NCBI GenBank assembly: GCA_018698075.1 | Contig: JABINT010000185.1 | Location: forward strand, 1-35,721 | DNA length: 35,721 nucleotides | Source: Acidiferrobacteraceae bacterium | GTDB lineage: Bacteria > Pseudomonadota > Gammaproteobacteria > Arenicellales > UBA868 | Reading direction: 5' to 3' | Shown here: in pieces, positions 7,516 through 17,158 of the stretch | Layout: every line of letters begins with the position of its first letter | Position numbering within the stretch: position 1 is the first letter of the stretch | The notes under the pieces: generated by a model | The model's input: only the letters and a program-made list of their open reading frames with translations | Databases searched by the model: none | Told to the model about the DNA's origin: nothing | Position numbers and translations under genes: made by a program

Positions 7516-9012
7516 ATGCTTAAGATCGAATTCGAGACACCGCCCCTGGGTGAGCTGCTGGTAACGCCCCCAGTCCAACCCGATGCCATGGCCCACAGCC
7601 GACCCTTTGTGGCTAAGCCGGAACACCAGCAGGGTCTGGGTTTTCCAGGCGAATTGGTCGATAACTGGCAGGACGTGGCTCTGGAAAAAATGGATGAGTT
7701 ATTGGGCAAGTACCGCTCACTGCCGGTCTTTCTCGACTCCTGTGTTAAGTGCGGCGCGTGTACTGATAAGTGCCACTACTATCTTGGCACCGGTGATCCC
7801 AAGAATATGCCGGTGGCCCGCCAGGATCTGTTACGCAAAGTCTATCGACGCTATTTCACGCTGGCTGGGAAATGGTTTCCTCGCCTGGTAGGCGCGGTGG
7901 AGCTGAGTGAGGACGTGATCAACGATTGGTATAGCTACTACCACCAGTGCTCTGAATGCCGGCGTTGCTCAGTGTATTGCCCGTTTGGCATTGATACCGC
8001 CGAGATCACCATGGCCGGGCGAGAGATTCTGGCATCGATCGGTGTGGGTCAGAAATACTCCAATGAAATCATTGGCAAAGTTCATATCATTGGCAACAAC
8101 CTCGGTCTTCCCGAGCCTGCCCTGGCAAATACCCTGGAAGGTCTGGAAGAGGAAGTTGAAGAAGACATCAATGTGCCAGTCAAATTTCCACTGGATCAGC
8201 ACGGCGCAGAGGTGTTGTTAGTGACACCATCGGCGGATTTTTTTGCCGAGCCACACGTAGACGGCCTGATTGGTTATGCCAAGGTGTTTCACCAAGCCGG
8301 TATCAGCTGGACCTTGAGCTCATACGCCTCGGAAGCGGCCAATTTTGGTATCTTTATCGGCAATTACGAGAATATGCAAAAAGTCGCGCAGCGTATTCGT
8401 CAAGCGGCCATTGATCTGGGCGTAAAGCGTATTGTCGTTGGCGAGTGTGGCCACGCATGGCGGGTGGCCTACAGTTTCTGGAACACTTTGATCGGGCCTT
8501 TTGATTTTTTGGATCCTGCGTACCCGGCGCCTCAACATATCTGCGAATTCACATACGACCTGCTACAGGGTGGTGCTTTGAAGCTGGATACTGAGGCGAA
8601 TGACGATAAGGTGGTTACCTTTCATGACTCGTGTAATGTCTCGCGAGGCTCGCGCTTAGGGAATGTTCCCGGAGGCCAGTTCACGATTCCGCGCGAGTTG
8701 ATCCGCTCCGCTTGCAGCCATTTTGTGGACATGGCGCCAGAGACGATTCACGAGCATACCTTTTGTTGCGGTGGCGGCGGTGGGTTGTTGACTGATGATC
8801 TTATTGAGCTGCGCGTGAAAGGAGCGCTACCTCGAGCTCAGGCGCTACAGCAGGTGATCGAGCAACATGGCGTCACTCATATGGCCGCGATCTGCGCGAT
8901 TTGTAAGAGCCAGTTCAGCAAGGTATTACCTTATTACGGCATGGAAATGGACATGATTATCAGCGTACACCAGTTGATTGGTGACGCACTGGTATTCGAC
9001 AGCGAACACTGA
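7516..9012 (+). CDS. dsrK: DsrK, heterodisulfide reductase-like FeS protein
   Basis: CVKCGACTDKCHYYL and CSECRRCSVYCPF [4Fe-4S] motifs; HdrD-like Cys-rich segments (ECGHAWRVAY, CCGGGGG, CAICKSQF). Confidence 0.93.
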   Translation: MLKIEFETPPLGELLVTPPVQPDAMAHSRPFVAKPEHQQGLGFPGELVDNWQDVALEKMDELLGKYRSLPVFLDSCVKCGACTDKCHYYLGTGDPKNMPVARQDLLRKVYRRYFTLAGKWFPRLVGAVELSEDVINDWYSYYHQCSECRRCSVYCPFGIDTAEITMAGREILASIGVGQKYSNEIIGKVHIIGNNLGLPEPALANTLEGLEEEVEEDINVPVKFPLDQHGAEVLLVTPSADFFAEPHVDGLIGYAKVFHQAGISWTLSSYASEAANFGIFIGNYENMQKVAQRIRQAAIDLGVKRIVVGECGHAWRVAYSFWNTLIGPFDFLDPAYPAPQHICEFTYDLLQGGALKLDTEANDDKVVTFHDSCNVSRGSRLGNVPGGQFTIPRELIRSACSHFVDMAPETIHEHTFCCGGGGGLLTDDLIELRVKGALPRAQALQQVIEQHGVTHMAAICAICKSQFSKVLPYYGMEMDMIISVHQLIGDALVFDSEH

Positions 9013-9059
9013 GTATCCGGCAACGAGTGGGCACGATAAACAATCAGAGGAATTTTGCA

Positions 9060-11009
9060 ATGGCAGCTTCCGAAGAACACACCGCGAATCCGACTTTTCT
9101 AAAGTATGAAGAGGGAGATTACGAGTGGCAGGACTTCAAGGAAAACATTTTTGATGCGGATCACTCGCACAAGTGTCCCACCTATGTTCATCGCACGCCG
9201 CCGTGCCAGGGCAGTTGTCCCTCGGGCGAGGATATCCGCGGCTGGCTGCAGATTGTTCGTGGTATGGAACCGCCCCTTAAGGATATGACATGGCAGGAAT
9301 ATGCGTTTCGCCGAGCCACCGAGGCCAACCCCTTTCCCGCCATGATGGGGCGGGTATGTCCGGCGCCCTGCGAAGACGGTTGTAACCGCAACAACGTTGA
9401 TGATTTTGTCGGTATTAACTCGGTGGAGCAATTCATCGGTGATACCGCGTTTTCTGAAGGTTACCGGTTTGAGAGCCCTCCACCGGTGGGTGGCAAGCGT
9501 GTCGCCATCGTCGGCGGAGGCCCTGCGGGACTCGCCGGGGCTTACCAGTTGCGCCGCAAGGGTTACAGCGCCACTATTTTTGAATTCCAAGAACAGCTCG
9601 GTGGCATGTTCCGTTACGGCATCCCCGGTTACCGCACGCCACGCGAACGACTTGATCGGGAAATTGAACGCATTATCGAACTAGGAGATATCGAAGTGCG
9701 CACCGGGGTGCGCATTGGCAAGGATATCTCGATTGCCGAGCTCGAGGCCGATTACGATGCGATCCTGTGGGCGATTGGCTGTCAGACCGGTCGTGATCTG
9801 CCGGTTGAAGGCTGGGCTGATACGCCTAACTGCGTTTCCGGTGTGGCATTTTTGGACGCGTTTAACAAGGGCACCATGAAGGTAACTGCTGAAAAGGTGC
9901 TTTGTATTGGTGGTGGCGATACATCCATCGACGTCGTTTCAGTGGCACGACGCCTGGGCAAGATTGACCAGATTCATGCGAAAGACCGCCCCGAAGAAGT
10001 AATCGGCGGTTACGCCGCACATGATGCGGCCATGGCTGCGGTTCGCGAGGGTGCACAGGTCACGCTCACGGCGTTGTTTGAGCGCCCTAAGATGACCGCG
10101 ACCGACGAAGAAGTCGACGATGCGCTGACCGAGGGCGTGACTATTCTTAATGGTGTAATGCCAGTCGCTTTGATCAAGGATAGCTCAGGTCGCGCCACCA
10201 GCTTGCGCCTGGCCAAATGCAGTGTTAACGAAAAGGGGGTACCGACACCCCTTGAGGGAACAGAGTTTGAGGTGGAGGCGGATCTGATCGTTTCTGCCAT
10301 CGGCCAATCCGGGGATCTCAACGGCATTGAAGAGATGGGTAACCAGAGGAACTTCATCGATGCTGATCGGTATTTTCAGGTGCCGGATCGGCCCGGACAT
10401 TTTGTAGCCGGGGACATTGTTCGTCCGCACCTGTTGACTACGGCCATTGGACAAGCCTCTATTGCGTCGGAGAGTATTGATCATTATTTACAGGCGCGCG
10501 ATGCGGCCCGGCGACCCAAAGTAGATGTGCACCATTTCAATCTGTTGTCCAAGCTCAATGAACAATCGTTGGCGCCGACAGCATACGATCACACCCAGGC
10601 CTGGGGTACCGCAGACGCAAATTTCGCAGTACATAACTACGAAGATCGTTCAGCACACGAAATCATTGCAGCCGATAAACTTTTCCTGGGACATTTTGAG
10701 CAGACTCCGCGCTACCTTCGTGAAGCGACCGTTCCCGACGCTGAAGAGGTGTTGGGGCATTTCGAAGAACGCCACCATGGCCTGGTTGATGAGGCTGCCC
10801 GCGCCGAAGCTGAACGCTGCATGAGTTGTGGTTTATGTTTTGAGTGCAACAACTGCGTGATCTTCTGCCCCCAGGATGCGGTATTTCGGGTCAACAAAGA
10901 CCAGTCCACCACGGGGCGTTATGTCGATACCGACTACGACAAATGCATAGGTTGCCATATCTGCGCCGATGTCTGTCCGAGCGGGTACATCGACATGGGG
11001 ATGGGCTAA
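9060..11009 (+). CDS. dsrL: DsrL, NAD(P)H:acceptor oxidoreductase (GltD-like) with C-terminal ferredoxin domain
   Basis: VAIVGGGPAGLAGAYQLRRKGY (FAD), second nucleotide fold LCIGGGDTSIDVVSVARRLG, C-terminal CMSCGLCFECNNCVIFCPQDAV and CIGCHICADVCPSGYI; ATG at 9060 after GAGG RBS. Confidence 0.93.
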   Translation: MAASEEHTANPTFLKYEEGDYEWQDFKENIFDADHSHKCPTYVHRTPPCQGSCPSGEDIRGWLQIVRGMEPPLKDMTWQEYAFRRATEANPFPAMMGRVCPAPCEDGCNRNNVDDFVGINSVEQFIGDTAFSEGYRFESPPPVGGKRVAIVGGGPAGLAGAYQLRRKGYSATIFEFQEQLGGMFRYGIPGYRTPRERLDREIERIIELGDIEVRTGVRIGKDISIAELEADYDAILWAIGCQTGRDLPVEGWADTPNCVSGVAFLDAFNKGTMKVTAEKVLCIGGGDTSIDVVSVARRLGKIDQIHAKDRPEEVIGGYAAHDAAMAAVREGAQVTLTALFERPKMTATDEEVDDALTEGVTILNGVMPVALIKDSSGRATSLRLAKCSVNEKGVPTPLEGTEFEVEADLIVSAIGQSGDLNGIEEMGNQRNFIDADRYFQVPDRPGHFVAGDIVRPHLLTTAIGQASIASESIDHYLQARDAARRPKVDVHHFNLLSKLNEQSLAPTAYDHTQAWGTADANFAVHNYEDRSAHEIIAADKLFLGHFEQTPRYLREATVPDAEEVLGHFEERHHGLVDEAARAEAERCMSCGLCFECNNCVIFCPQDAVFRVNKDQSTTGRYVDTDYDKCIGCHICADVCPSGYIDMGMG

Positions 11010-11023
11010 TAAAGCTAACCACT

Positions 11024-11452
11024 ATGATCTGGAGCGGTTTATTCGAGCACTGGTCCAAGCGCCGAAGTTGTGCCATACGGACAGGCGTGATCACTGTAGG
11101 CCTGGTGGCGGGCATGGCTTTGAGCGGAGCCTATGCACAAGTCAGCCAGCCGGTATTTCCCAGTGCACGTGGCGAACAATGCGTCGAGCCGGTAGATGTC
11201 ATGCGGCGGGATCACTTCGAATTTCTCAAACACCAGCGCGACAAAACCGTGCACGAGGGTATTCGCACCCCGCGGCACAGCCTGGCGGGATGCATTGATT
11301 GTCACGCAGACAAGGACGCACAGGGTCGATTCGTACCGGTGAACGCAAAGGGGCAGTTCTGCCAGAGCTGTCATGTCTATGCGGCAGTGAAGATAGACTG
11401 CTTTAGCTGTCACGCGGCCCGGCCGTCCGAGCGCGTCAGCCAGTCACCCTGA
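11024..11452 (+). CDS. dsrJ: DsrJ, triheme cytochrome c with N-terminal signal/anchor
   Basis: Three CxxCH motifs (CIDCH, CQSCH, CFSCH); conserved extra Cys in EQCVEPV; start at 11024 rather than 10844. Confidence 0.9.
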   Translation: MIWSGLFEHWSKRRSCAIRTGVITVGLVAGMALSGAYAQVSQPVFPSARGEQCVEPVDVMRRDHFEFLKHQRDKTVHEGIRTPRHSLAGCIDCHADKDAQGRFVPVNAKGQFCQSCHVYAAVKIDCFSCHAARPSERVSQSP

Positions 11453-11462
11453 ACCAATCGTT

Positions 11463-12212
11463 ATGGACATGAAAGATTCCAGCCCTGCCAGTGCACGCCG
11501 GACGTTCTTCACCCAGGCCAGTGCTGGTGTTGCCTTATTGGCGTTGGCGCCCGGGGTACGTCTGGTGGACTTGGCATTGGCTCGCGTGCAAGACGAGCCG
11601 GCCAGTGCCACTCAGCGCTGGGGCCTGCTGGTCGATGTAGATCGTTGTGTCAGCGGTTGTGATGCCTGTGTCTCAGCCTGCGATACCGAACACGGCCTCG
11701 ATGGCAACGAGCGGCCGCAGACCGATGCCCAGTGGATACGTAAAGTGGATCTCGTAGACAACAATACTGAGCACCAGCTGTCACTGCCCGTAATGTGTCA
11801 ACATTGTGAAGAACCGCCTTGTGTCGATGTTTGCCCCACCGGAGCATCGTTCCGCCGGGCAGATGGCATCGTGTTAGTGGACAAGCATACTTGCATCGGT
11901 TGCCGGTACTGCATGATGGCTTGCCCGTACAAGGCGCGCTCTTTCATTCACGAGGATCTTACCGGACAGAAAACCCACGCTCCACGCGGCAAGGGCACAG
12001 TGGAAAGCTGCACGCTCTGCGTTCATCGGGTGGATCGCGGCGAGTCGCCTGCCTGTGTTGAGGCCTGTACCGATGCCGGCCACGAGGCCCTGGTTTTTGG
12101 CGACATTAATGATCGCAACGATCCCTTGGCCACGCAACTCGCTGAGACGACAACCCGTGAACTTCGCGCAGACCTGAAACTCAATACCGCGGTGCGCTAC
12201 CGCGGCCTGTAA
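11463..12212 (+). CDS. dsrO: DsrO, Tat-exported FeS subunit
   Basis: N-terminal ARRTFFTQASAGVALLALAPG Tat-like signal; multiple 4Fe-4S Cys clusters (CVSGCDACVSAC, CQHCEEPPCVDVCPTGA, CIGCRYCMMACPY). Confidence 0.92.
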   Translation: MDMKDSSPASARRTFFTQASAGVALLALAPGVRLVDLALARVQDEPASATQRWGLLVDVDRCVSGCDACVSACDTEHGLDGNERPQTDAQWIRKVDLVDNNTEHQLSLPVMCQHCEEPPCVDVCPTGASFRRADGIVLVDKHTCIGCRYCMMACPYKARSFIHEDLTGQKTHAPRGKGTVESCTLCVHRVDRGESPACVEACTDAGHEALVFGDINDRNDPLATQLAETTTRELRADLKLNTAVRYRGL

Positions 12213-12217
12213 GCATA

Positions 12218-13405
12218 ATGAAGATCGCCTATTTTCAGAGCGTCAGCAGTAGCCGCGGTTATTGGCTGATATCAGCGATTGCCGGGGTGGTCACACTGGC
12301 CGGACTGCTCGGCGCCCATCACATGGAAAACGCGGGCCACTGGGTGACCGGCATGAGCAACCAGGTTGTCTGGGGTGTCCCCCATGTTTTTGCGATTTTC
12401 CTTATTGTCGCCGCGTCCGGTGCGCTTAATACCGCCTCGATCGCATCGGTCTTTGGGCGCGACGATTACAAGCCCCTGGCACGTCTGTCTGCACTGTTGG
12501 CTATCGCCTTGCTGTCGGGAGGGCTCGCGGTGCTGGTGCTCGATCTGGGTCGGCCGGATCGGTTGATTGTGGCTATGACCCACTACAACTTTAAGTCTAT
12601 TTTTGCCTGGAATATCTTTCTTTATATCGGTTTCATGTTTATCGTTGGAATCTACCTGTGGATGATGTTTGAGCCGCGCATGAATCGCTTTAGCGCGCGG
12701 GTGGGCACAGCAGCGTTTATCTGGCGTCTCGTGCTTACCACTGGCACAGGCTCTATTTTTGGTTTCCTGGTCGCACGTGAGGCTTTCGACAGCGCGGTCA
12801 TGGCGCCGCTTTTTGTCGTGATGTCACTGTCATTTGGCACGGCGTTGACGCTGCTGATCGGCATGCTGATCTTTTGGATCAACGGCGCGGCCATAGATCC
12901 AGCGCTGGCGCAAAAACTGCGCCGATTGCTGGGCTTTTTTGTGATCGGCGTGGCTTACCTGGTCGCGGTAGATCATTTGACCAGGCTGTACGTGACCGGC
13001 CACCACCAGCTGGAGCGGTTCATCCTGGTCGATGGGGGAATCTACACTTTGTTGTTCTGGGGAGTACAGATTCTGCTAGGCACTGTGGTGCCGGCTATCT
13101 TGCTGCTGCTGCCGCGTTTTTGCCAGCGCGGTTATCTCATTACTGCCGCTTTGCTGGTCGTTGTGGGCGCCCTGGCCCAGGTGTACGTGTTGATTATTGG
13201 TGGCCAGGTTTTCCCCCTGGAACTTTTTCCGGGTTACTCGGTTACCAGTACATTTTACGATGGCGTTATTGCCCACTACACGCCATCGCTGGCCGAACTC
13301 GCACTTGGTATGGGCGGGATGGGATTAGCAGTGCTGGTCACCCTGATCGGGGTTCGTATATTGCCGTTTGTACCGGTCCAGATGGCTGGCGAAAACCAGG
13401 ACTAG
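12218..13405 (+). CDS. dsrP: DsrP, NrfD-family membrane subunit
   Basis: 395-aa multi-TM NrfD-like protein (GVPHVFAIFLIVAASGALNTASIASVF) immediately after dsrO. Confidence 0.92.
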   Translation: MKIAYFQSVSSSRGYWLISAIAGVVTLAGLLGAHHMENAGHWVTGMSNQVVWGVPHVFAIFLIVAASGALNTASIASVFGRDDYKPLARLSALLAIALLSGGLAVLVLDLGRPDRLIVAMTHYNFKSIFAWNIFLYIGFMFIVGIYLWMMFEPRMNRFSARVGTAAFIWRLVLTTGTGSIFGFLVAREAFDSAVMAPLFVVMSLSFGTALTLLIGMLIFWINGAAIDPALAQKLRRLLGFFVIGVAYLVAVDHLTRLYVTGHHQLERFILVDGGIYTLLFWGVQILLGTVVPAILLLLPRFCQRGYLITAALLVVVGALAQVYVLIIGGQVFPLELFPGYSVTSTFYDGVIAHYTPSLAELALGMGGMGLAVLVTLIGVRILPFVPVQMAGENQD

Positions 13406-13460
13406 CCTGCCCCGCTGCCCGCTTTTGCAGCGTCCTGCAGGTATCGACTGACTTTGACCC

Positions 13461-14843
13461 TTGAACCGCCTACTTCTTTCTGCCGCACATAAATCCTCAG
13501 GCAAGACCCTGGTGAGTATTGGTCTTTGTGCGGCGTACCGGCGTCGTGGGCTGAGCGTATCGACCTTCAAGAAAGGGCCTGACTATATTGATCCACTGTG
13601 GCTGGCTCGGGCGAGCGCACGGCCTTGTTGGAACCTTGATTTTTTCACCATGGGTGAGAGAGAGATCCGGTCGTGTTTCCAGGCGCACCAGCATGATGCT
13701 GACATCGTGCTGGTCGAAGGCAACAAGGGCTTGCACGATGGGCTGGATGTAAAGGGCACTGACAGTAACGCCGCACTGGCCACTTTGCTGGACTTGCCGG
13801 TGATACTGATACTGGATGTCACTGGCATTACCCGCGGGGTGGCGCCGTTGCTGACGGGCTATACCCAGTTCGACCCCGATGTACGGATTGGTGGGGTTAT
13901 CCTCAACCGGGTGGCCGGATCACGCCAGGAGCACAAGCTGCGCGCTGCGATCGAGTACTACACTGATCTGCCGGTATTGGGTGCAATCGGTCGCACACCA
14001 AAGTTTGTGATCGATGAGCGTCACTTGGGTCTGGTACCTGGGAACGAGGATTGCGAGGCGGCATCGCGTATCGAGCAGATAGCAGACGTGGTTGAAAACG
14101 ACGTTGCCTTAGATGCCCTGTTGGCATTGACCGATGCGCCTTCCAGATCTCCAGGCCCAGCGAAGGTTTCTCCACCGAACCGCGTGACTCGTGGCCGCCC
14201 GATACGTATCGGCATCGCCCGTGATCGGGCATTTGGTTTTTACTACCCGGACGACCTTAGCGCTTTTGAGCGGGCCGGCGCCGAGTTAGTACCCTTTGAC
14301 ACCCTCAATGATGCCCGCTTACCACCGGTAGACGGGCTGTTCATCGGCGGCGGGTTTCCTGAGTGCTTTATTGAGGCTCTGTCGGCCAATACCCACCTGC
14401 GCGATGCCATTCGCGCCTTTATAGAAGGTGGTGGCCCAGCGTACGCCGAATGCGGAGGTCTGATGTATCTGACCCGCTCTATCAGTTGGCAGGGCGTATG
14501 CAAACCGATGGTAGGTGTGATTCCAGCCGACACGCAGGTTGGGCAAAGGCCGGTAGGGCGGGGCTACATGCAGTTTCGGGCCTTAGCCGAGCATCCCTGG
14601 CCGATGGCAGCAGGCGCACCGGACAAAATCTACAACGCACACGAGTTTCACTACTCCCACCTGGAAGGCCTCCCTGAGAGCACGAGTACAGTATTGTCCG
14701 TCGAGCGAGGCTATGGCCTGGACGGCGTTCGTGATGGCATCCACATTCACAATCTGCTGGCGACGTACGTCCATCAGCGCCACGTTCAGGCCAATCCATG
14801 GGTTGATGCCTTTAGTGCGTTTGTTCGCGCGCAGCGCACCTGA
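13461..14843 (+). CDS. dsrN: DsrN, cobyrinate a,c-diamide synthase-like (siroheme amidation), TTG start
   Basis: SAAHKSSGKTLVSIGLCAAYRRRGLSVSTFKKGPDYIDPLWL; GATase part FIGGGFPECF and YAECGGLMYLTRSI. Confidence 0.9.
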   Translation: MNRLLLSAAHKSSGKTLVSIGLCAAYRRRGLSVSTFKKGPDYIDPLWLARASARPCWNLDFFTMGEREIRSCFQAHQHDADIVLVEGNKGLHDGLDVKGTDSNAALATLLDLPVILILDVTGITRGVAPLLTGYTQFDPDVRIGGVILNRVAGSRQEHKLRAAIEYYTDLPVLGAIGRTPKFVIDERHLGLVPGNEDCEAASRIEQIADVVENDVALDALLALTDAPSRSPGPAKVSPPNRVTRGRPIRIGIARDRAFGFYYPDDLSAFERAGAELVPFDTLNDARLPPVDGLFIGGGFPECFIEALSANTHLRDAIRAFIEGGGPAYAECGGLMYLTRSISWQGVCKPMVGVIPADTQVGQRPVGRGYMQFRALAEHPWPMAAGAPDKIYNAHEFHYSHLEGLPESTSTVLSVERGYGLDGVRDGIHIHNLLATYVHQRHVQANPWVDAFSAFVRAQRT

Positions 14844-14898
14844 AAATCCTGCAGCCCACCAAAATTAACACGATATTAACTGGAGACACCGGACAAAT

Positions 14899-15219
14899 AT
14901 GTTGTTGCGTATAACGGAAAAGGCTGCAAAACAGATTCTTGTTTCAGCAAACAGCAGTGCTATGCAGAACCTGGCACTGCGCATTGCTGGCCTGCGTGTG
15001 GCCGATGGGTCGATCGAGTACGCGATGGGTTTTGATGAGCCAGCGGAAAATGACACCCGCTTCACTCAGCACGAGGTAGATATTCTGATAGCACCGACCA
15101 GCACGGAACTGCTTAGCGGCGCTGTGCTTGATTTTGACACGCCAGAAAATGAGACTGAGCCGCAGTTTATCTTCCTCAACCCAAACGACCCACTGTTTGA
15201 GCCGCCTGAGTCAGACTAG
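14899..15219 (+). CDS. dsrR: DsrR, A-type (IscA-like) protein lacking the Fe-S-coordinating cysteines
   Basis: 106-aa IscA-like protein (LRITEKAAKQILVSA...LRIAGLRVADGSIEYAMGFD); no Cys in the ORF; position after dsrN. Confidence 0.85.
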   Translation: MLLRITEKAAKQILVSANSSAMQNLALRIAGLRVADGSIEYAMGFDEPAENDTRFTQHEVDILIAPTSTELLSGAVLDFDTPENETEPQFIFLNPNDPLFEPPESD

Positions 15220-15235
15220 AAAGTGGTCAATGACA

Positions 15236-15264
15236 TTGTGGCGGGTCGTAGCTGCTCCTATACT
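15236..15264 (+). promoter_or_regulatory. putative sigma70-type promoter for the two-component system (TTGTGG-N17-TATACT)
   Basis: Box matches and 17-bp spacing in the dsrR-HK intergenic region. Confidence 0.4.
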
Positions 15265-15364
15265 TGTGTGTCGTGTACATATTCCCGTCCTTAACTTGCA
15301 AGCCCGGCAATGGAGACACAGGAGCTACCTGCGCCAGGCGTTGGCTTTGTAGCGAAATGATGCC

Positions 15365-16492
15365 GTGGATATAGCCGGCCCATCGAACGACCCACGTGCT
15401 GACCCTGGGGTGCCTTTAGGTACAACTCCATCTGCCAGTTCTCTGCCGCCCACAGGACGAGCTTTGCAACAGCGCTTTCAATGGTTGGCTGCCTTAATTC
15501 TGTTTCTGGCCATGGCAGCAACTGCGCTCGCATTGATACTCAGTATTCGCCCCGCCGCCCCCGGTCAGTTGGGTGCCTGGCTTGCGGCGACGTCCGTGGT
15601 TCTACTGGTGAGTCTTGGAGTTTTGCTGGCGCGGATACGTCAGTGGTTACTATGGCCGTTGCTACAGGTACGGCTTTGGGCATCTGAGATTCGCCAGGGC
15701 GACTTTTCTTCACGGCTGCAGTTATCCGACCCCGAAGCCATGAGTGGCCTGGGTGAGGACATCAACCGGCTCGCCGAGTGGCTGGAATCTCTGGCGCATG
15801 AGCGCGAGCATGAGTTACAGGCGCAACGGGATCGCCTGGAGGAGCGCGCGCAACTTGCCAATGAGTTACATGATTCTCTGGCCCAGACATTGGCCAGTTT
15901 AAGATTCCAGGTTCGTGTGCTTGACGATACTTTGCGCCAGGACAATGAATCGGCAGTATGGCAGGAGATGGAACGTATCCAGGGCAGCCTGGACGAGGCC
16001 AACGTCGAGTTGCGCGAGCTGATCGCGCATTTTCGGGCCCCCGTCTCCAAGCATGGGCTGATGCCCGGTATCCGTAAGTTGCTGTCACGTTTTCGCAAGG
16101 AAACCGGGACCGAGGCCGTTTTACAAAATCAGGCGCCTGATGTGGAACTTGGCGCCGAAGAAGAAAACCAGGTGTTGCGTATCGTCCAGGAGGCTTTGAC
16201 CAATGCCCGCAAGCACAGCCGGGCCAACATGGTTCGGGTGTTGCTGAGCGAGGACAACGCGGGTCGTTTTCGGGTGATTATCGAAGATGATGGCATCGGG
16301 TTTACACCAGGGGCCGAGGATCGCGACACAGACCGTCATTTCGGACTGGCAATCATGCGCGAACGTGCAGAGGCGGTGGGGGCCGCTCTTGGTGTCGAGA
16401 GTGAACCGGGAGAGGGCACCCGCGTGGTTGTGGAACTGTCCCTGAAGGATACTGTTGCCGATGGGCTTGAGACGAAAGCAGGAGTCTTATGA
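15365..16492 (+). CDS. NarX/NarQ-like sensor histidine kinase (HisKA_3/HATPase), GTG start
   Basis: ELHDSLAQTLASLRFQVRVLDD (HisKA_3 H-box), LRIVQEALTNARKHSRAN N-box, DDGIGF and HFGLAIMRERAEAVGA G-boxes; two TMs with a very short loop. Confidence 0.9.
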   Translation: MDIAGPSNDPRADPGVPLGTTPSASSLPPTGRALQQRFQWLAALILFLAMAATALALILSIRPAAPGQLGAWLAATSVVLLVSLGVLLARIRQWLLWPLLQVRLWASEIRQGDFSSRLQLSDPEAMSGLGEDINRLAEWLESLAHEREHELQAQRDRLEERAQLANELHDSLAQTLASLRFQVRVLDDTLRQDNESAVWQEMERIQGSLDEANVELRELIAHFRAPVSKHGLMPGIRKLLSRFRKETGTEAVLQNQAPDVELGAEEENQVLRIVQEALTNARKHSRANMVRVLLSEDNAGRFRVIIEDDGIGFTPGAEDRDTDRHFGLAIMRERAEAVGAALGVESEPGEGTRVVVELSLKDTVADGLETKAGVL

Positions 16493-17148
16493 ATGTACTG
16501 ATAGTGGATGACCATGCACTGTTCCGGGTCGGGCTGCAAGGATTGTTGGAGCGCCGTGGTATCGAGATCATTGGCACCGCGGCAGACGGTGAGGAGGGCA
16601 TTCGTCTGGCACAGGAACTGCACCCCGATGTGGTGTTACTGGACCTGCGAATGCCGGAACTGGGCGGATTGTCGGTGCTACGCCGTTTAGCCGATCAGGG
16701 TTTGGATGTTCCGGTGGTGATGCTGACAACCAGCGCCGATGAGACCGATCTTTCTGAATCACTGCGCAATGGCGCACGCGGTTATCTACTGAAGGACATG
16801 GAGCCCGATGAGCTGATTGTAGCGTTGCAGGATATCGTTGCAGGCAAAATTGTGGTCGCACCGGGCCTGACCGGTGTATTGGCAGATCTGGTGCGCCATG
16901 GTGACCGACGCGAACGTAAGGACGAAATGGCTCCGTTCAGCAGTCTCACCCCGCGCGAGCACGAAATTCTCTGTCACCTGTCTGAGGGGCAAAGTAATAA
17001 GGTGATCGCCCGTCACCTGGACATCTCGGACGGAACCGTAAAACTGCATGTCAAAGCCATTTTACGTAAACTGAGCGTGCATTCCCGTGTTGAGGCCGCC
17101 GTAATGGCTGTCGAAAAAGGCGTTTGCTCACGCCACAAGCGTGACTGA
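16489..17148 (+). CDS. NarL/FixJ-family response regulator
   Basis: REC domain (LIVDDHALFRVGL...VVLLDLRMPELGG) plus LuxR/GerE HTH (LTPREHEILCHLSEGQSNKVIARHLDISDGTVKLHVKAILRKL); 4-bp overlap with the kinase gene. Confidence 0.92.
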   Translation: MNVLIVDDHALFRVGLQGLLERRGIEIIGTAADGEEGIRLAQELHPDVVLLDLRMPELGGLSVLRRLADQGLDVPVVMLTTSADETDLSESLRNGARGYLLKDMEPDELIVALQDIVAGKIVVAPGLTGVLADLVRHGDRRERKDEMAPFSSLTPREHEILCHLSEGQSNKVIARHLDISDGTVKLHVKAILRKLSVHSRVEAAVMAVEKGVCSRHKRD

Positions 17149-17158
17149 GGGGTACGAC

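Noticed and set aside
9099-9590. 163-aa minus-strand ORF inside dsrL
   Set aside because: Antisense shadow of strongly conserved DsrL coding sequence.
10844-11023. Extended N-terminus of the 202-aa ORF containing dsrJ
   Set aside because: Overlaps dsrL in another frame; DsrJ with a signal peptide begins at 11024.
12874-13464. 196-aa plus-strand ORF over dsrP
   Set aside because: Out-of-frame shadow ORF of the NrfD-like membrane protein.
14970-14990. TGGCACTGCGCATTGC sigma-54-like motif in dsrR
   Set aside because: Spacing is one base too long for a -24/-12 promoter and it is within coding sequence.
17128-17144. TCACGC-CACAA-GCGTGA stem at the end of the response regulator gene
   Set aside because: Only 6 bp, overlaps the stop region and has no T-tract; too weak to call as a terminator.
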